57,013 nucleotides of DNA from Nitrosomonas sp. (GTDB taxonomy: Bacteria; Pseudomonadota; Gammaproteobacteria; Burkholderiales; Nitrosomonadaceae), in the NCBI GenBank assembly GCA_008015595.1, contig SSFW01000153.1:1-57013 (forward strand), in the 5' to 3' direction. Numbering within the stretch: the stretch's first letter is position 1; each line of letters starts with the position of its first letter. The notes beneath the pieces were generated by a model. It worked only from the letters and a program-made list of their open reading frames with translations, made no database searches and was not told the DNA's origin. The position numbers and the translations under genes were made by a program. Below are positions 41,432 to 52,425 of this stretch, piece after piece.

Positions 41432-41887
41432 TTAGCGATTTTTAGCACGATCATTTATTGGGTACTGACTTAATAGAGAGTGAATCGCAGATTTTAGGGG
41501 AGAGTGGGCGAGTGAAATTTCAAATTGTTGCAGTGCTTGTATTCCCACTGAGCTTAAGGCAGTTTTTTTTGATATTTTTGTTTCATCGTTTTGATTTTTA
41601 TAATCGTGTGTATCAACCGCGATTCGAATTGATTGAATTTGATTCTCAAATTCCTTCAGAAGAGATGGCACCATTTGCTTTAGCTTGGCTGCAACTGCGC
41701 TATTGGAGGTTTTAATCACTAATGCACCGTTTGAACAACTACCAATGCAGCAACGTTTTGCAAGTTGAGGCGGAAGCTTTCTCGACAGCGTTTTCTGTAG
41801 TCGCATGATTTCATTGACGTTGAGAAATAAGCGTTGATGGTCACGTGAGCGACTAACTACTTTGAGATAAGTGGTCAGCTTATGCAT
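41432..41887 (-). CDS. DUF721 / DciA-like protein
   Basis: RCCIGSCSNGALVIKTSNSAVAAKLKQMVPSLL resembles the DUF721 core. Confidence 0.75.
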   Translation of the reverse strand: MHKLTTYLKVVSRSRDHQRLFLNVNEIMRLQKTLSRKLPPQLAKRCCIGSCSNGALVIKTSNSAVAAKLKQMVPSLLKEFENQIQSIRIAVDTHDYKNQNDETKISKKTALSSVGIQALQQFEISLAHSPLKSAIHSLLSQYPINDRAKNR

Positions 41888-42135
41888 GAATTGTTATGGT
41901 TTTCCCAATCATTGATTGGCAAGGCTAGGTTGTTTTTCAGCTAAATCGAATTTCTAAATATAGATAATCGCAGTTGCTTCGCTTTATTGCAAACGTTCAT
42001 ATGATTCACTGTTGATTAATCCTTGCTAATCATAATGAGATAAAAATATATGCTCAAATATACCTGCTAGTATAGCTTGGTACGGGTAGCCTAAGTAAAG
42101 TAAACTGACATTATTGGAAATAAGCATAAATAACG

Positions 42136-42756
42136 ATGATGAAATTAATTGGTTCTCTAACCAGTCCTTATGTGCGTAAAGTGCGTATTGTTTTGGCGGA
42201 AAAACAGATTAACTACGATTTTGAAGTGGATGTGCCTTGGAATGCTCAAACGAACGTTTCCCATCATAATCCGCTTGGTAAAATTCCCATTCTTATCGTA
42301 GACGAGAAAGCTTCTCTGTATGATTCACGCGTTATCGCAGAATACATCGATAGCCTAGAAACTCAGCCTGGGATGATTCGATTGATTCCGGAATCGGGTA
42401 ATACGCGTTGGCAGGTAAAACGGTGGGAAGCCCTCGCAGATGGAATATGTGATGCAGCAGCAACGATTTTTCTGGAGCGTAAAAGACCCGAAGTGCAGCA
42501 GAGCGAAGAATGGAGTATGCGCCAGCAAAAAAAGGTCGATTTGGGTTTAATTGAAGCAGCGAAGATGTTAGGGGATGGAGATTGGTGTGCAGGAAAGTCT
42601 ATTTCATTGGCAGATGTTGCACTCGGTTGTGCACTCGGTTATCTATCTTTTCGTTTTCCACAGATTGAGTGGCCTCGGTCTTACCCTAATCTTAATCGAT
42701 TAGCGGAAAAATTAGCGCAGCGAGCGTCATTTATTGCGACAGCGCCCAGAGATTAA
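42136..42756 (+). CDS. Glutathione S-transferase family protein
   Basis: [46 protein letters not shown]. Confidence 0.93.
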   Translation: MMKLIGSLTSPYVRKVRIVLAEKQINYDFEVDVPWNAQTNVSHHNPLGKIPILIVDEKASLYDSRVIAEYIDSLETQPGMIRLIPESGNTRWQVKRWEALADGICDAAATIFLERKRPEVQQSEEWSMRQQKKVDLGLIEAAKMLGDGDWCAGKSISLADVALGCALGYLSFRFPQIEWPRSYPNLNRLAEKLAQRASFIATAPRD

Positions 42757-43829
42757 TTGATTATTCCACCACCCAGGCAAACTTTGCTTTCATAGATTAC
42801 AACCGATTGCCCAGGGGTGACCGCCCATTGCGGTTGCGCAAAATCGATCTGGCAGGAAAGCGCATCAATTCGAGAAATTGAACAGGGCGCATCGGTTTGG
42901 CGATAGCGCGTTTTGGCCGCATAGACCCAATTACTGTGCGGTGCGGCGCCACTAATCCAGGATAGATTCATTGCTTGCAAAGAATCAGAAAGTAGCGCCG
43001 GGTGATCATGCCCTTGAACGACAATCAATCTATTTTTTTCGATATCTTTGCGGCAAACAAACCAGGGGCTTTCATCGCTATCGCGAACACCGCCGATACC
43101 CAAACCTTGCCGTTGCCCAATGGTATAAAACATCAAACCGATATGTTGACCAATTACCTGACCGTCAATGGTTTGAATTTCGCCAGGTTCATGCGGTAAA
43201 TAACGATTCAGAAATTCGCGAAAAGGCCTTTCACCAATAAAACAGATTCCGGTGCTATCTTTTTTGGCAGAGTTAGGTAATTTATAGTCCGATGCGATTT
43301 GACGTACTTCGCGTTTATAGAGATGGCCGATTGGAAAGCAGGTTTTTGCTAATTGATCTTGATTTAAGCGATATAAAAAATAGCTTTGATCTTTGCGTCC
43401 ATCTTCACCCTTGAGTAATTGAAACAATGTGCCCACTTTCCTAACTTGTGCATAATGTCCAGTCGCAATGGCCTCTGCATTTAATTGTAGGGCATGGTCA
43501 AGAAAGGCGCTAAATTTAATCTCAGCATTACAAAGCACATCAGGATTCGGTGTTCTACCTGCTTTGTATTCTGATAAAAAATTATTAAAAACACGGTCTT
43601 TGTATTCAGCTGAGAAATTGACGACATCGAGTGGGATACCGATGATATCTGCAACTGAGGCGGCATCAAGAAAGTCTTGGCGAGATGAGCAATATTCATC
43701 ACTATCATCGTCTTCCCAATTTTTCATGAATAAACCGATGACTTCATGGCCTTGTTTTTTGAGTAGTAATGCCGCTACCGAGGAGTCGACCCCGCCTGAC
43801 ATACCGACAATAATCCGCTGCTTCTTCAT
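42753..43829 (-). CDS. mnmA: tRNA-specific 2-thiouridylase MnmA
   Basis: [48 protein letters not shown]. Confidence 0.97.
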   Translation of the reverse strand: MKKQRIIVGMSGGVDSSVAALLLKKQGHEVIGLFMKNWEDDDSDEYCSSRQDFLDAASVADIIGIPLDVVNFSAEYKDRVFNNFLSEYKAGRTPNPDVLCNAEIKFSAFLDHALQLNAEAIATGHYAQVRKVGTLFQLLKGEDGRKDQSYFLYRLNQDQLAKTCFPIGHLYKREVRQIASDYKLPNSAKKDSTGICFIGERPFREFLNRYLPHEPGEIQTIDGQVIGQHIGLMFYTIGQRQGLGIGGVRDSDESPWFVCRKDIEKNRLIVVQGHDHPALLSDSLQAMNLSWISGAAPHSNWVYAAKTRYRQTDAPCSISRIDALSCQIDFAQPQWAVTPGQSVVIYESKVCLGGGIIN

Positions 43830-43838
43830 GTACTTAGT

Positions 43839-44288
43839 CTATGTTTGATGGGTAAAAATATCTAATGAATAGCGTTTTCCGGCAAGATAATCTTCAATAC
43901 ATCTTAACACCAGGGGGCTACGATGATGCGACTTGCGGCGTTGAATTTCTTCGAGATCAAACCAACTGGCACGTAAAATTCCAACATCTAATTTTTGATT
44001 GACATCGAATTCAGTAACGAAACCTGAAAGCGCAAATCGCAAATAAGTTGTATCAGTCGCGGTGGAATGCCATTGATAAATACCAATTAACCATTGTGGC
44101 TGGAAGGTATAAGCTGTTTCTTCTAATACTTCTCGAATGCAGCCTTGAATGATCGATTCCGAGGGTTCAAGATGACCCGCAGGTTGATTGAGTTGTACGC
44201 CTAAGTCTTGCTGATCTTCTTCAACAAGCAAAAATTTTCCTTCCTGTTCAATGACTGCAGCAACCGTGACATTGGGTTTCCATATCAT
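43839..44288 (-). CDS. NUDIX hydrolase (NudJ-like)
   Basis: NUDIX box GHLEPSESIIQGCIREVLEETAY. Confidence 0.92.
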   Translation of the reverse strand: MIWKPNVTVAAVIEQEGKFLLVEEDQQDLGVQLNQPAGHLEPSESIIQGCIREVLEETAYTFQPQWLIGIYQWHSTATDTTYLRFALSGFVTEFDVNQKLDVGILRASWFDLEEIQRRKSHHRSPLVLRCIEDYLAGKRYSLDIFTHQT

Positions 44289-44362
44289 TTGATTTATATC
44301 CTTTGGTTAAACAAATCTTGACTTGCCTTGAGCTTTAAGCTCAGCCACAATAACTGCAGCTT

Positions 44363-45109
44363 TTGTCTTTTATTGATCAAAATTTTATGCACGTCTCGAT
44401 AATTATTCCTGCGTTTAATGAAGAACGCCTGATAGAAAGTTGTCTACATTCTATTAGGGAAGCTCTTTCATTTAATCAACACTTTAATTTTACGCATGAG
44501 ATCATTGTCGTAGATAATAATTCTACCGATAGCACGGCTAGTCTTGCAAAAGCTGCTGGTGCCGTTGTTTTTGAACCGATTAATCATATCGCTCGTGCGC
44601 GTGCTGCAGGGGCTCAAGCAGTTAAAGGTGATTGGTTTATATTTTTAGATGCGGATTGTTTGATGAGTAAAGAATTGTTGAAGGATATATTTCAGTTAAT
44701 CCAGAGTGGTAAATATGTTGCGGCTGGCAGCACTTTATTGATGCGAGATTTAACTTGGTGGGCTAAATCTCTATTAAAAATATGGACGATGTTATCTGTA
44801 ACTTTCCGTTGGGCTGCTGGCGCGCTTATGGTATGCAACGCGCAAGCTTATCGTGAAGTGGGTGGTTTTAATTTGAATCTTTATGCTGCAGAAGAAATTT
44901 CCTTTAGTCAGCAGATGAAACAATGGGGACGTGCTCACCGTCTTAAGTTTACGATCCTAACTGCCCATCCTATTGAGACTTCGTCAAGAAAGATTCATTT
45001 GTATTCAGCGCGTGAGGTCTTTGCACAATTTCTTTCATTAGTACTACACCCTTACCAAACTTTGCATAGTAAAAAGAAACTATCGATGTGGTATGACGGT
45101 CGACGGTAA
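44363..45109 (+). CDS. Family 2 glycosyltransferase
   Basis: VSIIIPAFNEERLIESCLHSI, IIVVDNNSTDST, FLDADC. Start may be 44387. Confidence 0.9.
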   Translation: MSFIDQNFMHVSIIIPAFNEERLIESCLHSIREALSFNQHFNFTHEIIVVDNNSTDSTASLAKAAGAVVFEPINHIARARAAGAQAVKGDWFIFLDADCLMSKELLKDIFQLIQSGKYVAAGSTLLMRDLTWWAKSLLKIWTMLSVTFRWAAGALMVCNAQAYREVGGFNLNLYAAEEISFSQQMKQWGRAHRLKFTILTAHPIETSSRKIHLYSAREVFAQFLSLVLHPYQTLHSKKKLSMWYDGRR

Positions 45110-45178
45110 TTTTCAAGAATTGCTATACTGCGCATTAGCAATTTATTCTTGCCGCTAGCGCATCACTAAAAAGAGGTC

Positions 45179-45844
45179 TTGCATATGAACTGGTCGCAAA
45201 TTTTTATGATCGTATTGCTGACAATGCTGATCACGATCGGAGGAACTTACTGGGTACTGAAAAACTATGTTTTTACAACCCGTTTCACGCCAGTTGAGCT
45301 TAACGAAAAAGAAGAAAAAAATCTAAATGAAAAATTACTGTCGATTGGATTTTTAAGTGACGAACCAACAAATAAGAATGATTCGACTATTGACCAAGAA
45401 ATCGATCATGAAGGTTTCTTAAAACCCGAATCGTACACCGAGCACAATGCGCCGCGTGAAATTACATTTACGGAGCGCGAACTCAACGCACTTTTAGCAA
45501 AGAATACGGATCTTGCACAAAAACTCGCGATTGATCTAGCAAACAATTTAGTGAGCGCTAAACTTTTAATTCCACTGGAAGAAGATTTTCCAGTGCTAGG
45601 GGGGAAGACACTGCGTTTTAATGCAGGAATTGGAATGGCTTATCAGAACGATAAACCGTATATTGCTTTAAAAGGCATCAGTATTATGGGTGTACCGATT
45701 CCCAATGCTTGGTTAGGCGGAATCAAAAATGTCGATCTCGTTAATGAGTTTGGTATTGACCCTGGATTCTGGAAGTCTTTCTCTGAAGGTGTTGAAAATA
45801 TCCAGGTGACTGATGGAAAAATTTTTATTAAATTAAAGGAATGA
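45179..45844 (+). CDS. Hypothetical membrane-anchored protein
   Basis: 221 aa, N-terminal TM (IFMIVLLTMLITIGGTYWVL), RBS-like AAGAGG upstream; no recognised domain. Confidence 0.75.
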   Translation: MHMNWSQIFMIVLLTMLITIGGTYWVLKNYVFTTRFTPVELNEKEEKNLNEKLLSIGFLSDEPTNKNDSTIDQEIDHEGFLKPESYTEHNAPREITFTERELNALLAKNTDLAQKLAIDLANNLVSAKLLIPLEEDFPVLGGKTLRFNAGIGMAYQNDKPYIALKGISIMGVPIPNAWLGGIKNVDLVNEFGIDPGFWKSFSEGVENIQVTDGKIFIKLKE

Positions 45845-45915
45845 TGACTCAACAATGATTGATGGGTCATGCTACGATTAATAACCGGTAAAAAATCAAT
45901 GGAACAAAAAGGATC

Positions 45916-46074
45916 ATGCAGAGTTATTCATCAATTGAAGCATGGATTGATAATTTGAGCTTCGGTGAAGCTGCTTTAGTTGCACTCGCGATGTCTACAA
46001 TTATTGTGAGTATGCTGGCGTGGCTATTTCGAAGAAAACATAAGCAAGATTCGACCGTTCCCAAGAAGAATTAA
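45916..46074 (+). CDS. Predicted 52-aa single-TM membrane protein
   Basis: Manual translation: MQSYSSIEAWIDNLSFGEAALVALAMSTIIVSMLAWLFRRKHKQDSTVPKKN*; not in ORF track. Confidence 0.5.
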   Translation: MQSYSSIEAWIDNLSFGEAALVALAMSTIIVSMLAWLFRRKHKQDSTVPKKN

Positions 46075-46120
46075 CAATCCTGGTTATCTGCCTAATTCCC
46101 AACTAATTCGAGGAGTTGTA

Positions 46121-46591
46121 ATGATGAAATACTTACTTTTGCTGATTTTAAGCTTTTGCACCGTTTCGCTTTATGCTCAAACAAATCCGAGCTTATCAAT
46201 GGCGCTTGCAAATAAAATGGTGCTAGCCGCAGCACAACAGTGTGAGAATGATGGATATAAAGTATCCGTTGCGGTTGTTGATAAAGGTGGCGTTATACTT
46301 GCTCAGGTTAGAATGGATGGAGCTGGTGTGCATACGATCGAGAGTAGATTTCGTAAAGCTTATACTTCTGCAAGTATGAGAATGTCAACACAAAAGCTAG
46401 CGCAAATTGCTGCAAAAGACCCTGAATTACAGGGATTGCATCGTTTGGGTAATAATATTCTTATTCTAGGAGGCGGGCTACCGATTACCCTTAATGGAGA
46501 AGTAATCGGTGGAATAGGTATTGGAGGAGCGCCTGGAACCCAGTTCGATGAAGCTTGTGCAGAAGCTGGTTTGAAGGTTTTTCGAAATTAA
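46121..46591 (+). CDS. Secreted GlcG/HbpS-family (DUF336) heme-binding-like protein
   Basis: Signal peptide; KVSVAVVDKGGVILAQVRMDGA, GGLPITLNGEVIGGIGIGGAPG. Confidence 0.9.
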   Translation: MMKYLLLLILSFCTVSLYAQTNPSLSMALANKMVLAAAQQCENDGYKVSVAVVDKGGVILAQVRMDGAGVHTIESRFRKAYTSASMRMSTQKLAQIAAKDPELQGLHRLGNNILILGGGLPITLNGEVIGGIGIGGAPGTQFDEACAEAGLKVFRN

Positions 46592-46643
46592 CGTTATTTC
46601 TTGACTCGCGGCGAATAACTTTGGAGATCGTTAGCAATCTTTG

Positions 46644-46799
46644 TTATTTGAGCTTGGTTTCTTTATAAGTAACATGCTTCCTAGCAACAGGATCAAATTT
46701 TTTCATTTCTAATTTCTCGGGTTTCGTTTTCTTATTTTTTGTTGTTGTATAGAAATGTCCTGTTCCAGCAGAAGATTCTAATTTAATTTTTTCACGCAT
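46644..46799 (-). CDS. rpmG: 50S ribosomal protein L33
   Basis: Manual translation: [51 protein letters not shown]; adjacent to rpmB. Confidence 0.96.
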   Translation of the reverse strand: MREKIKLESSAGTGHFYTTTKNKKTKPEKLEMKKFDPVARKHVTYKETKLK

Positions 46800-46848
46800 A
46801 TAATATTTTCCAGAAATTAATGAAATAGCTTGCTAATTTTAACCGTAA

Positions 46849-47085
46849 TTAGACATCAACCCCACGAGCCCTTATTTTTGCAAGTACAGCATCGATACCA
46901 TTTTTATCGATAGTCCGTAATCCCGCGTTGGTCAGGCGTAGTGTAACCCAGCGTTTTTCGCTTTCAACCCAGAAGCGACGTCGTTGTAAATTAGGCAAGA
47001 ATCGCCTTTTCGTTTTATTGTTTGCATGAGATACATGATGACCAGTCATCGGTTTCTTACCTGTAACTTCACATACACGAGCCAT
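46849..47085 (-). CDS. rpmB: 50S ribosomal protein L28
   Basis: [34 protein letters not shown]. Confidence 0.98.
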   Translation of the reverse strand: MARVCEVTGKKPMTGHHVSHANNKTKRRFLPNLQRRRFWVESEKRWVTLRLTNAGLRTIDKNGIDAVLAKIRARGVDV

Positions 47086-47229
47086 TTTAAATCCTCAAAT
47101 TTTTCTATAATTTTTTATTGTATCCTAAATCAAAAGATTCACACAATCGGTTTAATTATCATAGTGTAGTGAGAATAATTAACTGAGACGGTTGATATTA
47201 AATCCTGATCAGATTATTTTTTAAATTAA

Positions 47230-47763
47230 TCAAGTCGTAGCGATACTCTTTTCTAAATAATCAATGGTTAAATTTATTCGTTTAGGAATGCCGATATTTG
47301 CTGGTAAATTTTCGACTTGGCCTGTTCGCCGATATCCCCTTCGCTCATAAAAAGCAATCAATTCAGTGCGCTGACTTACGACAATCATGAGTAGTTTTTT
47401 TGAATATAAGCGAGTTTTTGCGAAGATTTCTGCTTGTTTGAGTACATATGTACCTAATCCATTGCCTTGCAGAGATGGTTGAACAGCAAAGAAACCAAAC
47501 TGGGCATGATCATCCTTTTTAGTGATATGGATACACGATGCGAGTTGGTTTGATTGGTTAACTACAAAAAAATAGCTATTAGGTAACTTAATTGCTGCTT
47601 CAATCTCATTACGATCAGCTCGCTTACCCGAAATAATATCTACTTCAGTAGTCCAACCATCGGTTCCACGGTAAGCAGAATTCAATAATTCACAAATTGC
47701 CTGAGATTGATCTACGCTAGCGCTATCGAGCTTAAAATCAGAAAAATCCATAATCGACCGCAA
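47230..47763 (-). CDS. GNAT family N-acetyltransferase
   Basis: FFAVQPSLQGNGLGTYVLKQAE acetyl-CoA-binding motif, AFYERRGYRRTG. Confidence 0.9.
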   Translation of the reverse strand: MRSIMDFSDFKLDSASVDQSQAICELLNSAYRGTDGWTTEVDIISGKRADRNEIEAAIKLPNSYFFVVNQSNQLASCIHITKKDDHAQFGFFAVQPSLQGNGLGTYVLKQAEIFAKTRLYSKKLLMIVVSQRTELIAFYERRGYRRTGQVENLPANIGIPKRINLTIDYLEKSIATT

Positions 47764-47783
47764 TTGTATTATGAGAATATTAT

Positions 47784-48932
47784 TTAAACACCAGGTTGCA
47801 GCGTAATATGGACTTCTCGCGTTTGTTCATTTCGGAATACCGTAAGGGTTACGACATCTCCAACGTTAAAGTCATCAATTCTGGCAAGTAATTTTGAGAC
47901 AGATTCTACTTTCTTCCCATTAATAGCGATGATGATATCTTGCGGGGTAATATTACCTTCTATGCTAATAGCCGCGCCTTTTAACCCAGCTTTTTCAGCA
48001 GCGGATCCAGGCGCTACATTTAATACGACTACACCACGGATATTGAGTAATTGTACAATTCGATCATTAAAACGTTCATCGACACTGATACCAAGCGAGG
48101 GCCGAATATATTTCCCTTTATCAATGATCTGAGGAACAACTCGCATAATCGTATCTACGGGTACAGCAAATCCGATCCCGGCCGATGCGCCACTGGGACT
48201 ATAAATCGCAGTATTGATACCGATCAATCTACCGGCTGAGTCGAGAAGAGGGCCTCCCGAGTTACCCGGATTAATCGCAGCGTCGGTCTGGATTAAGTGT
48301 TCGATTGCCGTTCCATTATCACTTGCTAGGGAACGATCTAGCGCTGAAATGATACCTGTCGTTAAAGTCCAATCGAGTCCAAAGGGATTGCCGATTGCAA
48401 AAACTTTTTGCCCAACTTTGAGATTATGGCTAGTTCCTATTGGAATAGGGTTAGGACGCTTGAAGCCCACACCAATTTTTAGTACAGCAATATCATGTGC
48501 AGGGCTTACTCCAATGAGCGCTGCTTTATAATCGCGCCCATCCGCTAATTTGACCGTTGCTTCACTCGCACCTTGGATCACATGGAAATTTGTGACAATA
48601 TGACCTGCATCGTCCCAGAAGAAGCCAGAGCCATTGCCTCTTGGAACAGCAAATACATTGCGAGTCCAGATATCTCTTACTAATTTGGTTGTGGAGATGA
48701 ATACAACGGAATCACGGGATTGCTCAAATAATTCAATTGTAGTGCGTTCATCTAGAGCAAGATCTCCTCTTGCAGTTACTGTTCTGATTTCCCCCTTTTC
48801 TGGAACGAAGAGGGACTCAATGAGTGGCAAAGTGCGCCAAAGTAGCATTAGCGCTGCGATCGTTAGTGCGATGATTACCATACGGCGAGCAAACGGATCT
48901 GGTCGTTTTGGTGGCGTTAGATTGGAAAGCAT
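47784..48932 (-). CDS. HtrA/Deg-family serine protease with PDZ (DegS/AlgW-like)
   Basis: TNFHVI, HDIAVLKIG, AAINPGNSGGPLLD, PDZ domain, N-terminal TM. Confidence 0.93.
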   Translation of the reverse strand: MLSNLTPPKRPDPFARRMVIIALTIAALMLLWRTLPLIESLFVPEKGEIRTVTARGDLALDERTTIELFEQSRDSVVFISTTKLVRDIWTRNVFAVPRGNGSGFFWDDAGHIVTNFHVIQGASEATVKLADGRDYKAALIGVSPAHDIAVLKIGVGFKRPNPIPIGTSHNLKVGQKVFAIGNPFGLDWTLTTGIISALDRSLASDNGTAIEHLIQTDAAINPGNSGGPLLDSAGRLIGINTAIYSPSGASAGIGFAVPVDTIMRVVPQIIDKGKYIRPSLGISVDERFNDRIVQLLNIRGVVVLNVAPGSAAEKAGLKGAAISIEGNITPQDIIIAINGKKVESVSKLLARIDDFNVGDVVTLTVFRNEQTREVHITLQPGV

Positions 48933-49051
48933 TTTGACTAAAAGTAAGTAGATACAAAAATTGGTTATGGAATGCTAATAATAAACCTTATGATCTAAAA
49001 CAAGATAGAATGTACCTCACTTTAGAATACGATTATTTAAATAAGTGATTT

Positions 49052-49537
49052 ATGGTAGGAAAACGCTATTTTAGAGAATTTATGAATTATTTGGTTTTTG
49101 TAATATTGGTGATGGTGCTTTCTTTTTCTGCTTTATCTTTTGCATCTAATGAGTCAGATAAAGAGAACGTTCTCGGATTATGGTTAACGAAGAAGAAAGA
49201 TGTTGTGGTACAAATCAAACACTGTGAAGAAAAGACTTTATGCGGGTATGTGTCTTGGATTAGTCCGGAAGAGATGAACGAGAAGAATGCTACGTTATGT
49301 GGAAGAAAGGTATTGTGGGGTGCACGCTTAGCAGATGATCAGCCGATAAGGTGGGTTGGTGGTGTTTTGTATAAAGCAGATGAGGATAAATACTACAGTG
49401 CTAACTTGCAATTAATTGATGCTGATACATTAGCACTTCGTGCTTATATTGGGGTGCCTTTATTGGGGAAAACCAAAAAACTTACCCGTACTTCAGAGAA
49501 AGTACACCCTTCGTGTATCGTTCCTAATCAACCATAA
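49052..49537 (+). CDS. DUF2147 family secreted protein
   Basis: Signal peptide; VLGLWLTKKKDVVVQIKHC..LCGYV..., KYYSANLQLIDADTLALRAYIG. Start may be 49082. Confidence 0.8.
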   Translation: MVGKRYFREFMNYLVFVILVMVLSFSALSFASNESDKENVLGLWLTKKKDVVVQIKHCEEKTLCGYVSWISPEEMNEKNATLCGRKVLWGARLADDQPIRWVGGVLYKADEDKYYSANLQLIDADTLALRAYIGVPLLGKTKKLTRTSEKVHPSCIVPNQP

Positions 49538-49605
49538 AATAGGTAGTAAGCGTCATGCTGCTTTGACATTAAAACAAAGGCAGACCTTGTTGATTCATGA
49601 AGAAA

Positions 49606-49905
49606 CTACCGCATTTTGATAGATTTTTTCAGATCTTTATATAACTCTGGATGTTGTGTTTTAAGCATTGCAGCGATCAGTATGTCATCTCTTTTAATTT
49701 TGAGTAAATCAATACGATCGATATGCACGAGTCTTACAAGTTCTCTGACGGCTTTTGGCATTTCTCTGCCACTTTCATAACGAGAACCACCACTCTGAGT
49801 AACGCCAACTTTACTCCAGAATTCTTGCTGATTCATATTTAGCTTTTGTCTCACTTCTCTTGGGTTTGGAATTTTCTTGAATAATTTCATAATGTTTTCT
49901 CTCAA
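49606..49905 (-). CDS. XRE-family helix-turn-helix protein
   Basis: REVRQKLNMNQQEFWSKVGVTQSGGSRYESGREMPKAVRELVRLVH. Confidence 0.82.
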   Translation of the reverse strand: MRENIMKLFKKIPNPREVRQKLNMNQQEFWSKVGVTQSGGSRYESGREMPKAVRELVRLVHIDRIDLLKIKRDDILIAAMLKTQHPELYKDLKKSIKMR

Positions 49906-50077
49906 TTGTCATCAAAGCGATTAGACTTAGAAATAATTTTTTTGTTCGAATTTCAGATAGATCAAAAAAATACTAACTCAGGGTGATATTCATTCAGAAT
50001 TAGTTTGATTTTTATCGGAGTATCTATATGGAATTTAAGCTTTATTTAAAAGGAATTTATACGTTATTTCTTTAAAT

Positions 50078-51028
50078 CTATTTAGTGTTTTTATGCAATT
50101 GAATTTGTTTTAATAAAAATCCTTTAACGTGTGAGATCTGTTCCTCGTTGACTAATAAGGGGGCATGTCCCACATTTGATATTTTAATTATTCTTGCTCT
50201 TGGACCACGAATTCTCATTTCTTCAGCAATTTGGGGAAGTAAAACATCTGATTTTTCACCGTGCAGTACCAAGGCAGGAATAGTTAACTGATCCCAGAAT
50301 GGCCATAAATCAATATCATGCTCAAAACTTTCATGAAAATTGATAGCAATACGGGGATCGTAACGAAATCCATACACGCCTTCAGAATATTTGCAGGCAC
50401 TATACAGTGTCAGATGGCGCCACTGATCTTTAGTTAACTCTCCAAATGGCGCTGAAATAACTCGGATATAGTTTTCTAGCTGATCGATATCAGTGAATTT
50501 AGGATCTTCACCAACATAGCGCTTAAAGCGGAGAATGGCATCAATGGGAATTCGAGGCCCTATGTCGCTCATTATAATCGATTTTATGGGAATAGGTAAA
50601 TCCTGGCCGGCAAGTATCATACCAATAAGCCCCCCCATTGATATGCCTACCCAGTTTAGATGAATGGGTTGCTGATACTGAGCTAGGATATGGGTCAGTA
50701 AGATTTTTATATCAGATAGGTAGATCGCTGGTTGATTGTATTCTTCTGCATTCGTAAGCCAATCACTTTGTCCGCGACCGACGATGTCAATGCAGATAAC
50801 TCTAAACTGGTCTTGTAAAGCTTTTGCAAGATAATCAAAATCCCGACCATTTCGAGTAAGTCCGTGAGCGCAGATAACAACCTGTGTATTTTCCGGATTT
50901 CCCCAATCAGTAAACGCGATATAGCGAACTGTCCGAGTATTATTATTTTTTTCAGAAATCGTATTAACAGCAATTCGATTAAAGCGCATAGATAAATCTT
51001 GAGTGGGTTCTAGTAATAACTGCTCCAT
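50078..51028 (-). CDS. Alpha/beta hydrolase
   Basis: VVICAHGLTRNGRDFDYLA, nucleophile elbow GISMGGLIG, C-terminal NVGHAP. Confidence 0.9.
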   Translation of the reverse strand: MEQLLLEPTQDLSMRFNRIAVNTISEKNNNTRTVRYIAFTDWGNPENTQVVICAHGLTRNGRDFDYLAKALQDQFRVICIDIVGRGQSDWLTNAEEYNQPAIYLSDIKILLTHILAQYQQPIHLNWVGISMGGLIGMILAGQDLPIPIKSIIMSDIGPRIPIDAILRFKRYVGEDPKFTDIDQLENYIRVISAPFGELTKDQWRHLTLYSACKYSEGVYGFRYDPRIAINFHESFEHDIDLWPFWDQLTIPALVLHGEKSDVLLPQIAEEMRIRGPRARIIKISNVGHAPLLVNEEQISHVKGFLLKQIQLHKNTK

Positions 51029-52401
51029 TAAGGTGGTATTACTTTACTGATGACGTAGCGAAATTTCCCAGATTTCTCTAAAGGAATTTCATTAACCTCT
51101 TCTATTTTAATCGTAATATCGTTGCCTAATCTTGTTTGAAATTCATTGGTAATTAACTTTATTGTTGCCCCATCTAGTGCAGATTTACTGACAATTAATA
51201 TACGTGTTAAATCGAGGTTTTCTTGTATTATCTTGAATGCATTAATTTCAGGAATCTTTCTTAATATATAAATCAAAGCAAGTCCATGCATCACGGTACC
51301 ATCTTGAGCAACAACAAAATCAGTGCTTCGCCCCTCGATTTCTTTTAATAGTGGCAGACCTCTCCCGCAGCTACATAACTGATCATCGAGTTTGCCAATA
51401 TCGCCAGTTCGGTAGCGTATGAATGGAAAGTCGCTACTTGCAAGGTGTGTAATGACGATTTCACCAGATTCACCACACGGTACAGGTGTTCCTTGATTAT
51501 CAAGGATCTCAACAATAACATCCTCAGCAGTAATATGCATACCACCTGCTGGGCATTCATGCGCAATAAATCCAGCATCGCGGCCCCCATAGCCATTGGC
51601 AACAGGGCAATTAAACGTTTTACTGATCTGCTGGCGCTGTTCATCGTACAAGCGCTCAGAAGTCACAAATGCAACTTTTATTCCAAGATCATTCATTAGC
51701 TCACCGGTTTTTTCAGCATAACGCGCGATAAAGGATAAGGCTGAGGGATAGCCAAAGAGCATTTTAGGCTGAAAAGAGCGAATCTCATCAAGGAAAATTT
51801 GTAATTTCTGATCTGACATTTCAAAAGCAGGCAGTAATTTGCTCCGAAATAATGAGTCTCGTAACGCGCGGATATTATCCTGGGTTCCCAATTCGATAGG
51901 AGATCCCCAAATCACGATCTCAGGATCACCGATATCAACATTCCACCATCGGGTAGCTCGCCATTTCGCTGCAACATCATGGCTTACCCGTTCTTTACCT
52001 AAATAAAAAATTAAGGGTTCTCCGCTAGATCCGCCTGTGTTTGATCGAACAAGTGATTGAGCATTAAGGGATTTTAATGATTCGATATTGGTCCTAATCG
52101 CTGCTTTATTTAAAAGTGGAAGCTTAGATAACGCTGCAAGCGATTCAAATTGCTCAGGTTCAATCGCTAGGTCACGCATTATTTTTTGATAGTAAGGAAC
52201 ATTTGCTTTTGCATGGATGAGCAGTCGTTTTAGTTTTGAGAGCTGAAGCTGTTCTATTTGGCTTTTATCCCACCATTGCGTGATTTCAAGTTCTCTTCTA
52301 ATCGAAACTGTATGATGGCGTTTGAAAAATTCATGAATCGGAAAACAAATATTTGCAATAAACCAAGTATATAAATGCTTATTGACAGGATTAGTCCTCA
52401 T
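51028..52401 (-). CDS. Phenylacetate-CoA ligase-like (PaaK/CapK) adenylate-forming protein
   Basis: RSNTGGSSGEPLIFY, NGYGGRDAGFIAHEC, IRYRTGDIG, EGRSTDF. Confidence 0.88.
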   Translation of the reverse strand: MRTNPVNKHLYTWFIANICFPIHEFFKRHHTVSIRRELEITQWWDKSQIEQLQLSKLKRLLIHAKANVPYYQKIMRDLAIEPEQFESLAALSKLPLLNKAAIRTNIESLKSLNAQSLVRSNTGGSSGEPLIFYLGKERVSHDVAAKWRATRWWNVDIGDPEIVIWGSPIELGTQDNIRALRDSLFRSKLLPAFEMSDQKLQIFLDEIRSFQPKMLFGYPSALSFIARYAEKTGELMNDLGIKVAFVTSERLYDEQRQQISKTFNCPVANGYGGRDAGFIAHECPAGGMHITAEDVIVEILDNQGTPVPCGESGEIVITHLASSDFPFIRYRTGDIGKLDDQLCSCGRGLPLLKEIEGRSTDFVVAQDGTVMHGLALIYILRKIPEINAFKIIQENLDLTRILIVSKSALDGATIKLITNEFQTRLGNDITIKIEEVNEIPLEKSGKFRYVISKVIPP

Positions 52402-52425
52402 ATAATTTACGGTTTCGTTATTAAA

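Noticed and set aside
6712-48932. Two HtrA-type proteases as a novelty
   Set aside because: Multiple Deg/HtrA paralogues are normal in proteobacteria.
48214-48951. Plus-strand ORFs antisense to the second HtrA-like gene
   Set aside because: Shadow ORFs of a conserved protease gene.
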